NCBI GenBank assembly: GCA_041659285.1
Contig: JBAZYO010000008.1
Span: 1 to 64,000 of the forward strand
Reading direction: 5' to 3'
Length of the DNA: 64,000 nt
Source: Vicinamibacterales bacterium
Lineage (GTDB): Bacteria; Acidobacteriota; Vicinamibacteria; Vicinamibacterales; UBA2999
The notes below the pieces were generated by a model. The model made no database searches and had not been told where the DNA came from. It saw only the letters and a list, made by a program, of their open reading frames with translations. Position 1 is the first letter of the stretch. Each line of letters begins with the position of its first letter. The position numbers and the translations under genes were made by a program. Shown here one piece after another: positions 54,271 to 63,339 of the stretch.

Positions 54271-57198
54271 ATGAACCCGTGGGACCAGTTTACCGGGGCC
54301 AACGCGGGGTATGTCTACGAGTTGTTCGAGCGCTACCAGCGCGATCCCTCGTCGGTGGACGAGGCGACCCGCCGGGCGTTTGCTACTTGGACTCCCGCCG
54401 ACCCGACAGAACCCAGACCAAGCCTGCCCACCGACTTGTCCACCGTAGCGCCGGCAGGCGCGAAGGTGGAAGCGGCCGTTGGCCGCGAAGGCGGGCCCTC
54501 CGACCTGTCGGACAACGCGAAGGCGGCGATTGCCGCGTTTACCCTAGCCGAGTCGATCCGCCGATTCGGGCACCTGGCGGCGCGCGTCGATCCGCTCGGC
54601 TTCCATGATCCCATCGGCGATCCGTCGCTGGCGGCGGCCTCGCATGGCCTGACCACCGACACGCTGAAGAAGCTGCCGGCGTCGATCGTCTCGGGACCGA
54701 CGGCCGCCGGCACGGCGAACGCGTTCGAGGCCATCGCCCGCCTGCGCGACATCTACTGCTCGACCACCGGCCACGACCACAACCAGGTGTTCGTCCCCGA
54801 CGAGCGGGTGTGGCTGCGCCACGCCGTCGAGTCGGGCCAGTTCCGGCCGCCGGCGGATCCGATCAACGGCGTCGAGCTGCTCGATCGCATCACCGAGGTC
54901 GAGACCTTCGAGCGCTTCCTGCAGCGGACGTTCCCGGGCAAGACGCGCTTCTCGATCGAAGGCCTCGACATGATGGTGCCGATCATCGACGAGATCATCC
55001 ACGACGCCGCCGAAGGCGGCGTGCAGCACGTGATGATCGCGATGGCGCATCGCGGCCGCTTGAACGTGCTCGCGCACATCCTGCAGAAGCCGTACACGCA
55101 GATCCTCGCGGAGTTCAAGGACCCGGTGCTGAAGGACCGGCTGCGCGTCGACCTGGGCTGGATGGGCGACGTGAAGTACCATGCCGGCGCCCGCATCGAG
55201 GCGCGGCCCGAAGGGTTGCCGCGGCAGGTGACCATCTCGATGCCACCCAACCCGAGCCACCTCGAAGCGGTGGATCCGGTGTTGAACGGCATGGCGCGGG
55301 CGGCGGCGACGTCGGTCGACAAGCCGGGCCCGGCGGTGGTCGACAAGGGCAAGGTGCTCGCCATCCTGATCCACGGCGATTCGGCATTCCCCGGCCAGGG
55401 CGTGGTGGCGGAAACGCTCAACCTGTCGCGGCTCGAAGGCTACGACGTCGGCGGCATCATCCACATCATCGCCAACAACCAGGTCGGCTTCACCACCGAC
55501 CCCGGCGAGTCGTTCAGTACCAGCTACGCCAGCGGCCTGGCGCGCGGGTTCAAGATTCCGATCACGCACGTCAATGCCGACGACCCGGCGGCCTGCATCG
55601 AGGCGGCGCGGCTGGCCATCGCCTACCGCCAGCGGTTCAAGCTCGACTTCCTGATCGACCTGGTCGGCTATCGCCGCTACGGGCACAACGAAGGCGACGA
55701 GCCGGCGTTCACGCAGCCGCAGGTCTACCAGATTGTGGCCGGCCACCCGACCGTGCGCGAGAAGTACGCGCGGGCGCTGGCCGACGCCGGACAGGTCTCG
55801 CCGGAGCGCGCCGACGAGATGGTGCGCGAGCGCATGACGGCGCTCGAGCAGGCCTACGCCGCGGTCAAGCCGGAGCAGGACTACGTGCCGCCGGTGCCCG
55901 AGGTGCCGCCGAGCGGCGCCGCCACCAAGGCCAAGACGGCGATGCCGCTGGCGCGCCTCGCGGAGTTGAACGCGGAGCTGCTCAAGGTGCCGGACGGCTT
56001 TGCCGTGCACCGCAAGCTCGAGCGCGGGCGCGAACGGCGCAAGGCGATGTTCACCGAACCCGGCGAGCGCAGCATCGACTGGGCCGCCGCCGAAGAGCTC
56101 GCGCTGGCCTCGATCCTGGCCGACGGCATCGCCATCCGGTTGACCGGCGAAGACGTCGAGCGCGGCACCTTCAGCCACCGGCACGCGGTCTATCACGACA
56201 TGGCGACCGGCGACGAGCACGTGCCGCTGCAGCGGCTCAGCCAGGCGAAGGCGGCGTTCGAGATCCGGAACAGCCCGCTCTCCGAATACGCCTGCGTCGG
56301 CTTCGAGCTGGGCTACAGCCTCCAGGAGCCCGGCCGCCTCGTGGTGTGGGAAGCGCAGTACGGCGACTTCATCAACGGCGCGCAAATCATCCTCGACGAG
56401 TACCTCACCTCGAGCCGCGCCAAGTGGGGCATGTCGCCGTCGCTGGTGCTGCTGCTGCCGCACGGTTACGAAGGCCAGGGCCCGGATCACTCGAGCGCCC
56501 GCCTCGAGCGCTTCCTCAATGCGGCCGCCGACACCAACATCCGCGTCGTCAACTGCACGACGGCGGCGCAGTACTTCCACGTGCTGCGGCGCCAGGCGCT
56601 GCTGCTGAACACGGATCCGCTGCCGTTGATCGTGATGACACCCAAGAGCCTGCTGCGGCACGGCTTCACCGCGTCCACGCCAACCGAGCTGGCCGAGGGC
56701 AAGTTCCAGCGGGTCATCGACGACCCTGCGACTGGCTCAGCGTCGCCCCGGGCGGAGTCGAGGGGCGACGAGATGATCATTCAGCCGGGGAAGGTGCGCC
56801 GGCTGGTGCTGTGCAGCGGCAAGGTCGCGGTTGACCTCATGACCAGCGAGCAGCGCAAGAGCAACCCCAACGTGGCCATTGCCCGCGTCGAGCAGCTCTA
56901 CCCGTTCCCCGACACGGCGATTGGCGATGTGATGGCGCGCTACCCGAAGCTGCGCGAGGTGTGCTGGGTCCAGGAAGAGCCGGAAAACATGGGCGCGTGG
57001 GAGTTCGTGCGCCCGTTGCTGGAGTCGCTCATCGACGGCCGCTGGCCGCTGCGCTACATCGGGCGCATCCGCAACTCGAGCCCGTCGGAAGGCTCGTCCA
57101 GCTGGCACGCCGCCAACCAGCGGGCGATTGTCGAGCAGGCCTTTGAAGCCAAGGCCGAAACGAAAGAACTCGATCGCGTCCTCTCGAAGCAGGTTTAG
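54271..57198 (+). CDS. sucA: 2-oxoglutarate dehydrogenase E1 component
   Basis: A 975-residue thiamine-diphosphate enzyme that decarboxylates 2-oxoglutarate and succinylates the E2 lipoyl group (TCA cycle). The N-terminus WDQFTGANAGYVYELFERYQ is the usual E2-binding region. TPP and active-site segments: IAMAHRGRLNVLAHI, HGDSAFPGQGVVAETLNLS, IIANNQVGFTTDP, GYRRYGHNEGDEPAFTQP, and HGYEGQGPDHSSARLERFL. Residues about 45-75 (after PRPSLPTDLS) are a GC-rich linker that looks repeat-derived (GREGGPSDLS). ATG at 54271 has AAAGG close upstream. It lies five bases before sucB, so this is an operon; E3 is outside the window. Confidence 0.96.
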   Translation: MNPWDQFTGANAGYVYELFERYQRDPSSVDEATRRAFATWTPADPTEPRPSLPTDLSTVAPAGAKVEAAVGREGGPSDLSDNAKAAIAAFTLAESIRRFGHLAARVDPLGFHDPIGDPSLAAASHGLTTDTLKKLPASIVSGPTAAGTANAFEAIARLRDIYCSTTGHDHNQVFVPDERVWLRHAVESGQFRPPADPINGVELLDRITEVETFERFLQRTFPGKTRFSIEGLDMMVPIIDEIIHDAAEGGVQHVMIAMAHRGRLNVLAHILQKPYTQILAEFKDPVLKDRLRVDLGWMGDVKYHAGARIEARPEGLPRQVTISMPPNPSHLEAVDPVLNGMARAAATSVDKPGPAVVDKGKVLAILIHGDSAFPGQGVVAETLNLSRLEGYDVGGIIHIIANNQVGFTTDPGESFSTSYASGLARGFKIPITHVNADDPAACIEAARLAIAYRQRFKLDFLIDLVGYRRYGHNEGDEPAFTQPQVYQIVAGHPTVREKYARALADAGQVSPERADEMVRERMTALEQAYAAVKPEQDYVPPVPEVPPSGAATKAKTAMPLARLAELNAELLKVPDGFAVHRKLERGRERRKAMFTEPGERSIDWAAAEELALASILADGIAIRLTGEDVERGTFSHRHAVYHDMATGDEHVPLQRLSQAKAAFEIRNSPLSEYACVGFELGYSLQEPGRLVVWEAQYGDFINGAQIILDEYLTSSRAKWGMSPSLVLLLPHGYEGQGPDHSSARLERFLNAAADTNIRVVNCTTAAQYFHVLRRQALLLNTDPLPLIVMTPKSLLRHGFTASTPTELAEGKFQRVIDDPATGSASPRAESRGDEMIIQPGKVRRLVLCSGKVAVDLMTSEQRKSNPNVAIARVEQLYPFPDTAIGDVMARYPKLREVCWVQEEPENMGAWEFVRPLLESLIDGRWPLRYIGRIRNSSPSEGSSSWHAANQRAIVEQAFEAKAETKELDRVLSKQV

Positions 57199-57203
57199 GA
57201 AAA

Positions 57204-58487
57204 ATGGCAACGAACATTGTGGTTCCGGAACTCGGCGAGTCGGTGGTCGAAGCGCGGGTCGCGAAGTGGCTGAAGAAGCCGGGCGACAGCGTGGCCGCCG
57301 GTGACGCGCTGGTCGAACTCGAGACCGAGAAGATCGACCTGGAAGTGAGCGCGGATCGCGCCGGCGTGATGGGCGCCATCAAGCACGAGGAAGGCGCGGA
57401 CGTTAAAGTCGGAGAAGTGCTGGCGATTCTTGAGGAGGCCGGCACCGACGCGGTGCCTAATGTGCCTGAGGTGTCCGCCTCCGCGGCCGCAGGCCGCTCC
57501 GGCGAGACCTCGCCGAAGCTCGCCGGCAGCCCGGCGAGCGAAGGCGGGCCTAAGGTGCAGGAGCCGCCGGCAGCCGAGAAGAAGGCCACGCCAACTGCGA
57601 AGAATGTTGCCAAGGCGCACGACGTCAAGCTCGAGTCAGTCGAGTCGTCCGGAGCGCGTGTCACCAAGCAGGATGTGTTGAAAGCCGCCGCTCCGGCGGC
57701 ATCCGCCTCCGCTCGCTCAGGCTCTGGCGAGCTACGGCGAGACCTCGCCGTAGCGGCCTCCGGCCGCGAAGGCGGGCCGGCAGGCGAACGAAGTGAAACT
57801 CGTGAGCGAATGAGTAAGAGGCGCGCGACCATCGCCAGGCGTTTGGTTGAAGCCCAGCACACGGCGGCGATGCTCACCACCTTCAACGAGGTGGACATGA
57901 GCGCCCTGATGGCGCTGCGCGAGCGGCGCAAGGAAGCCTTCGCCAGGAAGCACGGCGTGAGCGTGGGCATCGCCTCGTTCTTCGTTCAGGCCGCGGTCGG
58001 CGCGCTCAAGGCGTTCCCGCAGATCAACGCGGAAATCCAGGGCGACGAAATCGTCTACAAGCACTACTACGACATCGGCATGGCGGTCGGCGCCGAGGGC
58101 GGGCTGGTGGTGCCGGTGTTGCGTGACGCCGACCAGCTGGGGTTTGCCGGCATCGAGCTGGGGATTCGCGACTTCGCGGCGCGCGCCAAGGACGGCACGC
58201 TGACGCTCGAGGATTTAAAGGGCGGCACCTTCACGATCACCAACGGCGGCGTCTTCGGCTCGCTGATGAGCACGCCGATTCTCAACCCGCCGCAGGTCGG
58301 CATCCTCGGCCTGCACAAGATCGCCGACCGCGCCGTGCCGGTCAACGGCCAGGTCGTGATCCGGCCGATGATGTACCTGGCCCTCAGCTACGACCACCGG
58401 CTGGTCGATGGCCGCGAAGCGGTCCAGTTCCTGGTGAAGATCAAGGAATACATCGAAGACCCGGCCTGGATGCTGCTGGACGCGTAG
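57204..58487 (+). CDS. sucB: Dihydrolipoyllysine-residue succinyltransferase, E2 of 2-oxoglutarate dehydrogenase
   Basis: A 427-residue E2. The lipoyl domain (about residues 1-78) carries the lipoylated Lys in ETEKIDLEV. A linker follows, then the E1/E3-binding domain (about 130-160, TAKNVAKAHDVKLESVESSG), a second linker, and the catalytic domain (about 200-427) with SKRRATIARRL, FTITNGGVFGSLMSTPI and the active-site YDHRLVDGREAV. Both linkers contain an in-frame palindromic DNA repeat (GGCGAGACCTCGCCG at 57501-57515 and 57736-57750), which encodes flexible Ala/Ser/Gly-rich sequence. It transfers succinyl groups to CoA. It is translated directly after sucA. Confidence 0.95.
   Translation: MATNIVVPELGESVVEARVAKWLKKPGDSVAAGDALVELETEKIDLEVSADRAGVMGAIKHEEGADVKVGEVLAILEEAGTDAVPNVPEVSASAAAGRSGETSPKLAGSPASEGGPKVQEPPAAEKKATPTAKNVAKAHDVKLESVESSGARVTKQDVLKAAAPAASASARSGSGELRRDLAVAASGREGGPAGERSETRERMSKRRATIARRLVEAQHTAAMLTTFNEVDMSALMALRERRKEAFARKHGVSVGIASFFVQAAVGALKAFPQINAEIQGDEIVYKHYYDIGMAVGAEGGLVVPVLRDADQLGFAGIELGIRDFAARAKDGTLTLEDLKGGTFTITNGGVFGSLMSTPILNPPQVGILGLHKIADRAVPVNGQVVIRPMMYLALSYDHRLVDGREAVQFLVKIKEYIEDPAWMLLDA
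57501..57545. repeat. Palindromic repeat inside sucB, first linker
   Basis: GGCGAGACCTCGCCG (57501-57515) is followed by a perfect 9-bp hairpin, GCTCGCCGG (57518-57526) with CCGGCGAGC (57531-57539), then GAAGGCGGG. Confidence 0.75.
57731..57776. repeat. Palindromic repeat inside sucB, second linker
   Basis: GCTACGGCGA (57731-57740) and TCGCCGTAGC (57745-57754) pair perfectly, followed by a GCGGCC/GGCCGC hairpin and GAAGGCGGG, as in the copy at 57501. Confidence 0.75.
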
Positions 58488-58501
58488 CCCCGGCATCCCG
58501 A

Positions 58502-59257
58502 ATGGCGCGGACCGCGACGGCCCGGACGATCAAGCAGCTCATGGCCGCGCGTGAGGCGACGCGCGGCCTGCTGATTGCCTTTGAGGGCCCGGACGGGTCC
58601 GGCAAGACCACCCAGCGGAAGCTGCTGAAGACGTGGCTCGAGAGCCGGGGCCACCAGGTCCTCTCCACCCGCTGGGCGTCCTCGCCGCTGATCAAGCCGT
58701 TGCTCAAGGTCCGCAAGCGCATCCGCACGCTGTCCAGCGAGGAATACTCGCTGCTCCACGCCGTTGACTTCCGCCATCGCATCGAAACCTCGATCCTGCC
58801 GGCGCTGTGGGCCGGCAAGACCGTGCTCGCGGACCGCTATCTCTTCACGGCGCTCGCCCGCGACGCCGCCCGCGGCCTCGAACTCGACTGGCTGCTGCAC
58901 GCCTACTCGCCGCTCCTCTGGCCTGACCTCGTCATCTACTTCTCGATGACGCCGGAGGATTCACAGCGGCGCATCGCCTCCACCCGGTCTCCCCACTTCT
59001 ACGAGGCCGGCCAGGACGTGACCGGCATCGACGACCCGGTGGCCAGCTATGGCCGCTTCATCGATCGCGTGGTCACCGAGTACGAGAACCTCTCGGTGAT
59101 CTTCAAGTTCGTGACGGTGGACGCCGGCGAAGCGGTCTATCGCCAGCACACCCAGGTCCGGGAGCTGGTCGAGAAGGTCGAGAAGCGCCCGTGGCCCGTG
59201 TTCAGCCAGGAAGCAGTGGAAGAATGGCTCAGGAAACCCAAGGCCCCGGCCGCCTGA
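58502..59257 (+). CDS. Thymidylate kinase-like protein
   Basis: A 251-residue P-loop nucleotide kinase of the thymidylate kinase family. The P-loop is FEGPDGSGKTTQ. The substrate-binding and LID parts include VLADRYLFTALARD (the DRY/H motif region) and VIYFSMTPEDSQRRIASTRS. It is longer than typical dTMP kinases (about 210), with about 20 extra residues at each end, so it may phosphorylate another substrate. ATG at 58502. It follows sucB by 14 bases and overlaps the next gene by 34 bases. Confidence 0.82.
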   Translation: MARTATARTIKQLMAAREATRGLLIAFEGPDGSGKTTQRKLLKTWLESRGHQVLSTRWASSPLIKPLLKVRKRIRTLSSEEYSLLHAVDFRHRIETSILPALWAGKTVLADRYLFTALARDAARGLELDWLLHAYSPLLWPDLVIYFSMTPEDSQRRIASTRSPHFYEAGQDVTGIDDPVASYGRFIDRVVTEYENLSVIFKFVTVDAGEAVYRQHTQVRELVEKVEKRPWPVFSQEAVEEWLRKPKAPAA

Positions 59258-59847
59258 TCGCCATCGACGGCTCGCGCGGGGCCGACGTCGCCAAGGCCGC
59301 GGAGTCACTCGTGGCGCAACTGCGCCGGCGCGGCGTGACCTGTGCCGTCAGCCGCTGGGACGCGTCGGGCCTGTTCGGCGAACTGGCCCAGGCGGGCGAA
59401 CGCGCCGCCGTCTCGCCGCGGACGCTGTCGCTGGTCTACGCCGCGGATCTCGCCTTCCGGCTGCGATGGGAGATTCGCCCCGCCCTCGACACCGGCGCTC
59501 TGGTGATTGCGGCGCCGTACGTGGAAACCGCGATTGCCTTCGGCGCCGGCTGCGGCCTGCCCGAGCAGTGGCTTCGTGAGCTGCTGCGGTTCGCGCCGCC
59601 GCCGGACGTGCAGGGCCTGGCGCCCGAACGCAAGGTCCACCGGGCGTGGAAGCCGCGGCTGGACCGTGGCTATCCCGAATACTGCGCCGCGCTCTTCGAA
59701 GCGTCGGCGCCCAGGCTGCTCTCGAAGAAGACGCGCGCACAGGTGATTGCCGCGCTCGAGAAGGCACGCGGCAAGCGCGTTTATCAGTTGTCTGGAAACG
59801 GGGTTGCGCAGGCCGCCAAGGCCGCTATGATCCGCCTTCGCCGCTGA
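59224..59847 (+). CDS. Thymidylate kinase-like protein with degenerate P-loop
   Basis: A 207-residue partner of the preceding gene. The N-terminal strand and loop read LIAIDGSRGADVAKAAESL, where a working P-loop would need GxxxxGK(S/T). The GK-T/S is missing, so ATP binding is doubtful. Other parts still follow the kinase fold (VYAADLAFRLRWEIRPALD, GALVIAAPYVETA corresponding to the DRY helix). The ATG at 59224 is inside the end of the upstream kinase gene, with GGAAG before it, so translation is coupled. It is probably a pseudoenzyme subunit that partners or regulates the active kinase. Confidence 0.65.
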   Translation: MAQETQGPGRLIAIDGSRGADVAKAAESLVAQLRRRGVTCAVSRWDASGLFGELAQAGERAAVSPRTLSLVYAADLAFRLRWEIRPALDTGALVIAAPYVETAIAFGAGCGLPEQWLRELLRFAPPPDVQGLAPERKVHRAWKPRLDRGYPEYCAALFEASAPRLLSKKTRAQVIAALEKARGKRVYQLSGNGVAQAAKAAMIRLRR

Positions 59848-59857
59848 CGCGGCTACG

Positions 59858-59872
59858 GGCGAGACCTCGCCG
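59858..59872. repeat. GGCGAGACCTCGCCG palindrome, intergenic copy
   Basis: This is the same 15-base core as in the two sucB copies. It lies between convergent genes, so it may also serve as a terminator. Confidence 0.7.
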
Positions 59873-59885
59873 AAGCTGGCGTGGA

Positions 59886-61136
59886 TTACTGGCCAGCGGA
59901 GGCGGGGCACCCGGCCGGGCGCGTCGTCCCCACAGTCTTCGCCACCTCGCACTGTACGTAAGTAACGCGCGCGGGGCCGAAGGCCAGCATCGCATCGCGG
60001 GCGGTCGCGTGCTCGGCATTCGAATACGGCTTCAGCGTGTCGCTCTGCATGGCGTCGGCGATCATCGCCAGCTGGCGCTGCGTCTCCGCCTGCATCCAGT
60101 CGCTGGCCGAGGTGGCGGCTTCGAGCAGGACGCTGAAATACTGGGAGCTGAAGGCCGCCAGCTGGATGGTCTTGCGGGCGAGGACGTTCTCGTCCAGGCG
60201 CGTCGTGATCTGGAACTCGGGCGAGAGAAACGCGTTGTCTTCGTCCCACGCGATGAACACGTGAGTCGAGCTGTTCTCGAGGCGGTACAGGTAGAAGTTG
60301 TTCATTCCGTCGTAGCCGGTGAAGCCGTCGTTCTGCGCGATGAAGTTCTGGGCGGCGATGTAGCGGACGAAGGCGGCCAGGTCGAGCCTGGCCCCGACCG
60401 TCGCCTCGAAGCTGGTCGAAGGCGTGTCGTTGACCAGCCGCACCACTTCCTCGATCGGCCCCCAGATCGTGCTGTCGCTCTTGCTCTCGTTGGTCTTGAT
60501 GGAGAACCGCTGCTTGTACGGTTCCAGGCTCGAACCCTCGTAGTCGAACCGCCACGGGCTGTCGAGCACGTAGTTGTATTCGAACAGGTAGCCGTCGTTC
60601 TGGACGTCCTCGCCGATGCTGCCGAACACCCGGCCCATCATCGTCTTGTCCACCGACTCGACCAGGCCGTAGAGCCCGGCGTAGGTGCCGTTCACGTAGA
60701 GGGCGGCGTGGGTCTCGCGCGGCGCGGGAATCCCGAGGCGCGCGAGGAACCCCATCGCCACGGTTTCCTTGACGCCCGAATGGTCCTGGGTCAGGTTGTC
60801 GAGCACGAACGACTTGAGGCCGAGAAAGGTCTGGTCGGTCGCGTACCTGTCGAAGTCCACGCGCAGGCCCGGCTTGGTGCCGCTGCGCGAGCCGAGGCCG
60901 CGCGAGCGGATGCCGACGTTGCGCACCGTGATGCCGTTCCAGGTCACGTCCGCGGGATAGTAGGTGTTCTCCTGGAAAGCGGCCTTCAGCTTGGACCAGT
61001 CCGACGAGTTCAACCAGAGCTCGAGGCGCTGCAGGGCCTCCGGGTTGAAGAAATCGCCGGACGTCTGCGCCGCGGCACCGCCCGCCACGCACACGACCAT
61101 GGCGACGGCGAGGACGCAATGACGAAGCAACTTCAT
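59886..61136 (-). CDS. Secreted CotH kinase-family protein
   Basis: A 416-residue protein with a signal peptide (LLRHCVLAVAMVVCVAGGAAA). The CotH family (spore-coat protein kinase fold) is recognised from VGIRSRGLGSRSGTKPGLRV, LNNLT-like SFVLDNLTQDHSGVKE, HAALYVNGTYAGLYGLVESV, and the metal-binding FIAWDEDNAF. Bacterial CotH proteins phosphorylate serines on secreted proteins; in non-sporulating bacteria the target is unknown. It is the last gene of a leftward operon after a porin, a phospholipase-D-like protein and a DUF4956 protein. DUF4956, CotH and polyphosphate-polymerase (VTC) genes are often neighbours. Confidence 0.88.
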   Translation of the reverse strand: MKLLRHCVLAVAMVVCVAGGAAAQTSGDFFNPEALQRLELWLNSSDWSKLKAAFQENTYYPADVTWNGITVRNVGIRSRGLGSRSGTKPGLRVDFDRYATDQTFLGLKSFVLDNLTQDHSGVKETVAMGFLARLGIPAPRETHAALYVNGTYAGLYGLVESVDKTMMGRVFGSIGEDVQNDGYLFEYNYVLDSPWRFDYEGSSLEPYKQRFSIKTNESKSDSTIWGPIEEVVRLVNDTPSTSFEATVGARLDLAAFVRYIAAQNFIAQNDGFTGYDGMNNFYLYRLENSSTHVFIAWDEDNAFLSPEFQITTRLDENVLARKTIQLAAFSSQYFSVLLEAATSASDWMQAETQRQLAMIADAMQSDTLKPYSNAEHATARDAMLAFGPARVTYVQCEVAKTVGTTRPAGCPASAGQ

Positions 61137-61177
61137 TCATCCATCCTGTGTGGATCAGAAGACAACTTGCAACCTCA

Positions 61178-62410
61178 TCAAGCCGGACAGAACGACGCGG
61201 TGCCGGGCTGCGGAGTCCTCGAGCTGTCTTCGAAGTCCTCGTGGATCGCGTTGGTCATCACCCGCACCCAGCGGTTGAGCATCCAGTTCACGCCGAAGGT
61301 CCACACCCGATCGGAATTCGTCACCAGGTGATCCGATCGCGGGTTGGTGAAAGGGGTGCCGACTTCCGTCGCGCTGCCGAACGCCAGCCGATCGTAGCGC
61401 GCGCCGACCTCGATGGCGCCAATGCCGCCCTGGAAGATCGGGTGCCGCGGGTTGATGTCGTTGTCCTTGTCTTCACCCGTGACGAACCACGTGCCGCTCA
61501 CATACCAGCCGGTGCCGATGAAATCCGACAGGTCCTGGTTGCGGTTGCTCTGCCCGGTGCGTTCTTCGCGTGACTGCATCCATTCCGCCTTGAGCCCGGT
61601 CGGCCCGGGCGTCCAGTCGAACTGCCCGCCGTACCGCTGCCGGCGGCCCTTCACGTAGACCGGCTCGAAGAAATCCTCGGTGCCCCACACCGACTGTCCG
61701 CGGAGGCTGTTGAGGCCTTCGGGCACGTCCGCCGTGGTGTAAGCAAAGCCGAAGTTGGCGCTCTTGAGCTTATCGGGCACCGGCAGCGCCCGGAACAGGT
61801 CCACCGTCAGGCGGCCGGCAAACGAGGGCCCGACCCCCTTGAGGTCCTCACCCGCCTCGACGAACTGCGGCTCCTTCAGCTCGCCGTTGTCGCCATCGTC
61901 ATCGAACACGCCGAACTCGTAGCCGAGGCGTCCGAGCTCGCCGTAGGCCATCACGCCGCGATCGCGGCCCGGCGCGATCGTGGACGAGGCCAGGCTGCGA
62001 TAGGCAAAGTCCACGTCGGTGGCGCCGGTGTTCTGTTCGAGGCCGAACGGCATCTTGAAGCGCCCGCCCTTGATCCGGATGACGTCGAACGTCGTCCAGT
62101 TGACGAACACGTCTTTCCACTCGCCGAACTGGCCGTCCTTGTCGATGGCGCGCTCGACCTCGTAGTCGAAGTGACGGGTGAGGTCGCCCTTTATCGCAAC
62201 GCGCAACGTGCGGAAGTCGTAGGTGTCTTCGTCGATCACGGGATCGAACCGCCGCCAGTCCAGCTGCAGCTTGGCGCGAATGCCCAGCGTGATGTCGTCG
62301 CCGAACACGATCGTCGGGCGATCGTCCCAGACCAACCCGCCCTTGTCCTGGGCCGCCGCCGTCGTTGCGCCGGCCACCAGCACCAGGGCGGCCACCAGAA
62401 TCTTCCTCAT
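61178..62410 (-). CDS. OprP/OprO-like phosphate-selective porin
   Basis: A 410-residue outer-membrane barrel. The signal peptide is MRKILVAALVLVAGATTAAA. The OprO/P-type core is visible (LGIRAKLQLDWRRF, LRVAIKGDLTRHFDYEVE, IKGGRFKMPFGLEQ, ARYDRLAFGS, FGVNWMLNRWVRVMTNAIHE). The C-terminus ends SFCPA instead of a terminal aromatic residue, which is slightly odd. The ATG at 62410 overlaps the phospholipase-D gene's TGA by four bases. It would admit phosphate or polyphosphate and fits an operon concerned with phosphate chemistry. Confidence 0.85.
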   Translation of the reverse strand: MRKILVAALVLVAGATTAAAQDKGGLVWDDRPTIVFGDDITLGIRAKLQLDWRRFDPVIDEDTYDFRTLRVAIKGDLTRHFDYEVERAIDKDGQFGEWKDVFVNWTTFDVIRIKGGRFKMPFGLEQNTGATDVDFAYRSLASSTIAPGRDRGVMAYGELGRLGYEFGVFDDDGDNGELKEPQFVEAGEDLKGVGPSFAGRLTVDLFRALPVPDKLKSANFGFAYTTADVPEGLNSLRGQSVWGTEDFFEPVYVKGRRQRYGGQFDWTPGPTGLKAEWMQSREERTGQSNRNQDLSDFIGTGWYVSGTWFVTGEDKDNDINPRHPIFQGGIGAIEVGARYDRLAFGSATEVGTPFTNPRSDHLVTNSDRVWTFGVNWMLNRWVRVMTNAIHEDFEDSSRTPQPGTASFCPA

Positions 62411-63339
62411 GCGATGCGGTCTCCGGGAAGGTGCGCGGCCAATGCCCCGGCCCGCGCGCTCAACTGTTGATACGCCATGTTGAGCTGTTTGACCAGCGCC
62501 GGGTGGTGAATGACCACCGAAACTTCCCGCCGGAAGTCCAGGCTCAGCGTTGACAGCGCAGTGCTGCCCAGAATTGCGCGCTGCTCGTCGATGATCATCA
62601 TCTTGCCGTGCGGCACCACGGCGCCCATCGGGTGGCGGCCGATCACCGACACCGTGATGCCCTCGTTGCGGCGCGCCCGCAGCAGCCCGACCAGGTCGGG
62701 GTCCGACAGCTTGTGGTCGAGGATGCGGATGCTGTGGCTGGCGCCGGTAATCAGCGAGCGAATCTCGGCGCGCGACCGTTCGGGCCCGACAATCAGCCGG
62801 CGGCTGATCGGGCGCCGCGACGGCAGCGGCGCCCCGGTCGAATCGGCGCGAAACAGCGTCAGCAGGCCCGCCACCACCGAGGTGTCCTGGGTGATCAGCA
62901 CGGCGTCCCACGTCCGCGAAAAGCACTTCCTGGTCGGATTCAGCGTCGTCACGATCGCCGTGGACTCGTCCGCCACCAGGTACTTGGCGTGGTACTTCAC
63001 CACCGGGTCGGCGTAGCGCGTGACGACGGCGCCCATTTCTTCGAGGGCGCCCCACAACTTCTTGAGGCGCTTCTTGCCGCCCTTGGCGCGCTTGGTCAGG
63101 ATGGCTTCGACCTGGCACCCGCGCTCGAGCGCGCTGGCCAGCGCATCGAGCACCGAGAAGTCGTCACACCGGAACAGCGACAGCACGAGACGCTGCTTCG
63201 CGCCCGCGATCACGCCCAACAGCGCGGCCTTGCGCTCGGCCGGGTCGAGTATGAGTTGTTCCTTGCCGGGAGTCGCGGCCCCGCGGGGCTTGGCGATGGC
63301 GCGCGGCTTAGCCGCGCTTGGGCGCCGACCAGGAGACAT
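62407..63339 (-). CDS. Phospholipase D-like protein with two HKD motifs
   Basis: A 310-residue protein of the PLD superfamily. Motif 1 is KYHAKYLVADE, near residue 116, and motif 2 is PHGKMMIIDEQRAILGS, near 243; both have H-x-K-x4-D, so the active site is complete. There is no signal peptide; the N-terminal 25 residues are basic and Pro/Ala-rich. Possible activities are phospholipid, cardiolipin or nucleic-acid phosphodiester cleavage. The start overlaps the DUF4956 gene by 32 bases and the stop overlaps the porin start by four, so all are one operon. Confidence 0.85.
   Translation of the reverse strand: MSPGRRPSAAKPRAIAKPRGAATPGKEQLILDPAERKAALLGVIAGAKQRLVLSLFRCDDFSVLDALASALERGCQVEAILTKRAKGGKKRLKKLWGALEEMGAVVTRYADPVVKYHAKYLVADESTAIVTTLNPTRKCFSRTWDAVLITQDTSVVAGLLTLFRADSTGAPLPSRRPISRRLIVGPERSRAEIRSLITGASHSIRILDHKLSDPDLVGLLRARRNEGITVSVIGRHPMGAVVPHGKMMIIDEQRAILGSTALSTLSLDFRREVSVVIHHPALVKQLNMAYQQLSARAGALAAHLPGDRIA

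Noticed and set aside
54544..56661. 705-codon minus-strand open frame
   Set aside because: It lies wholly antisense to sucA and has the Arg/Val/Leu-rich composition of a shadow frame.
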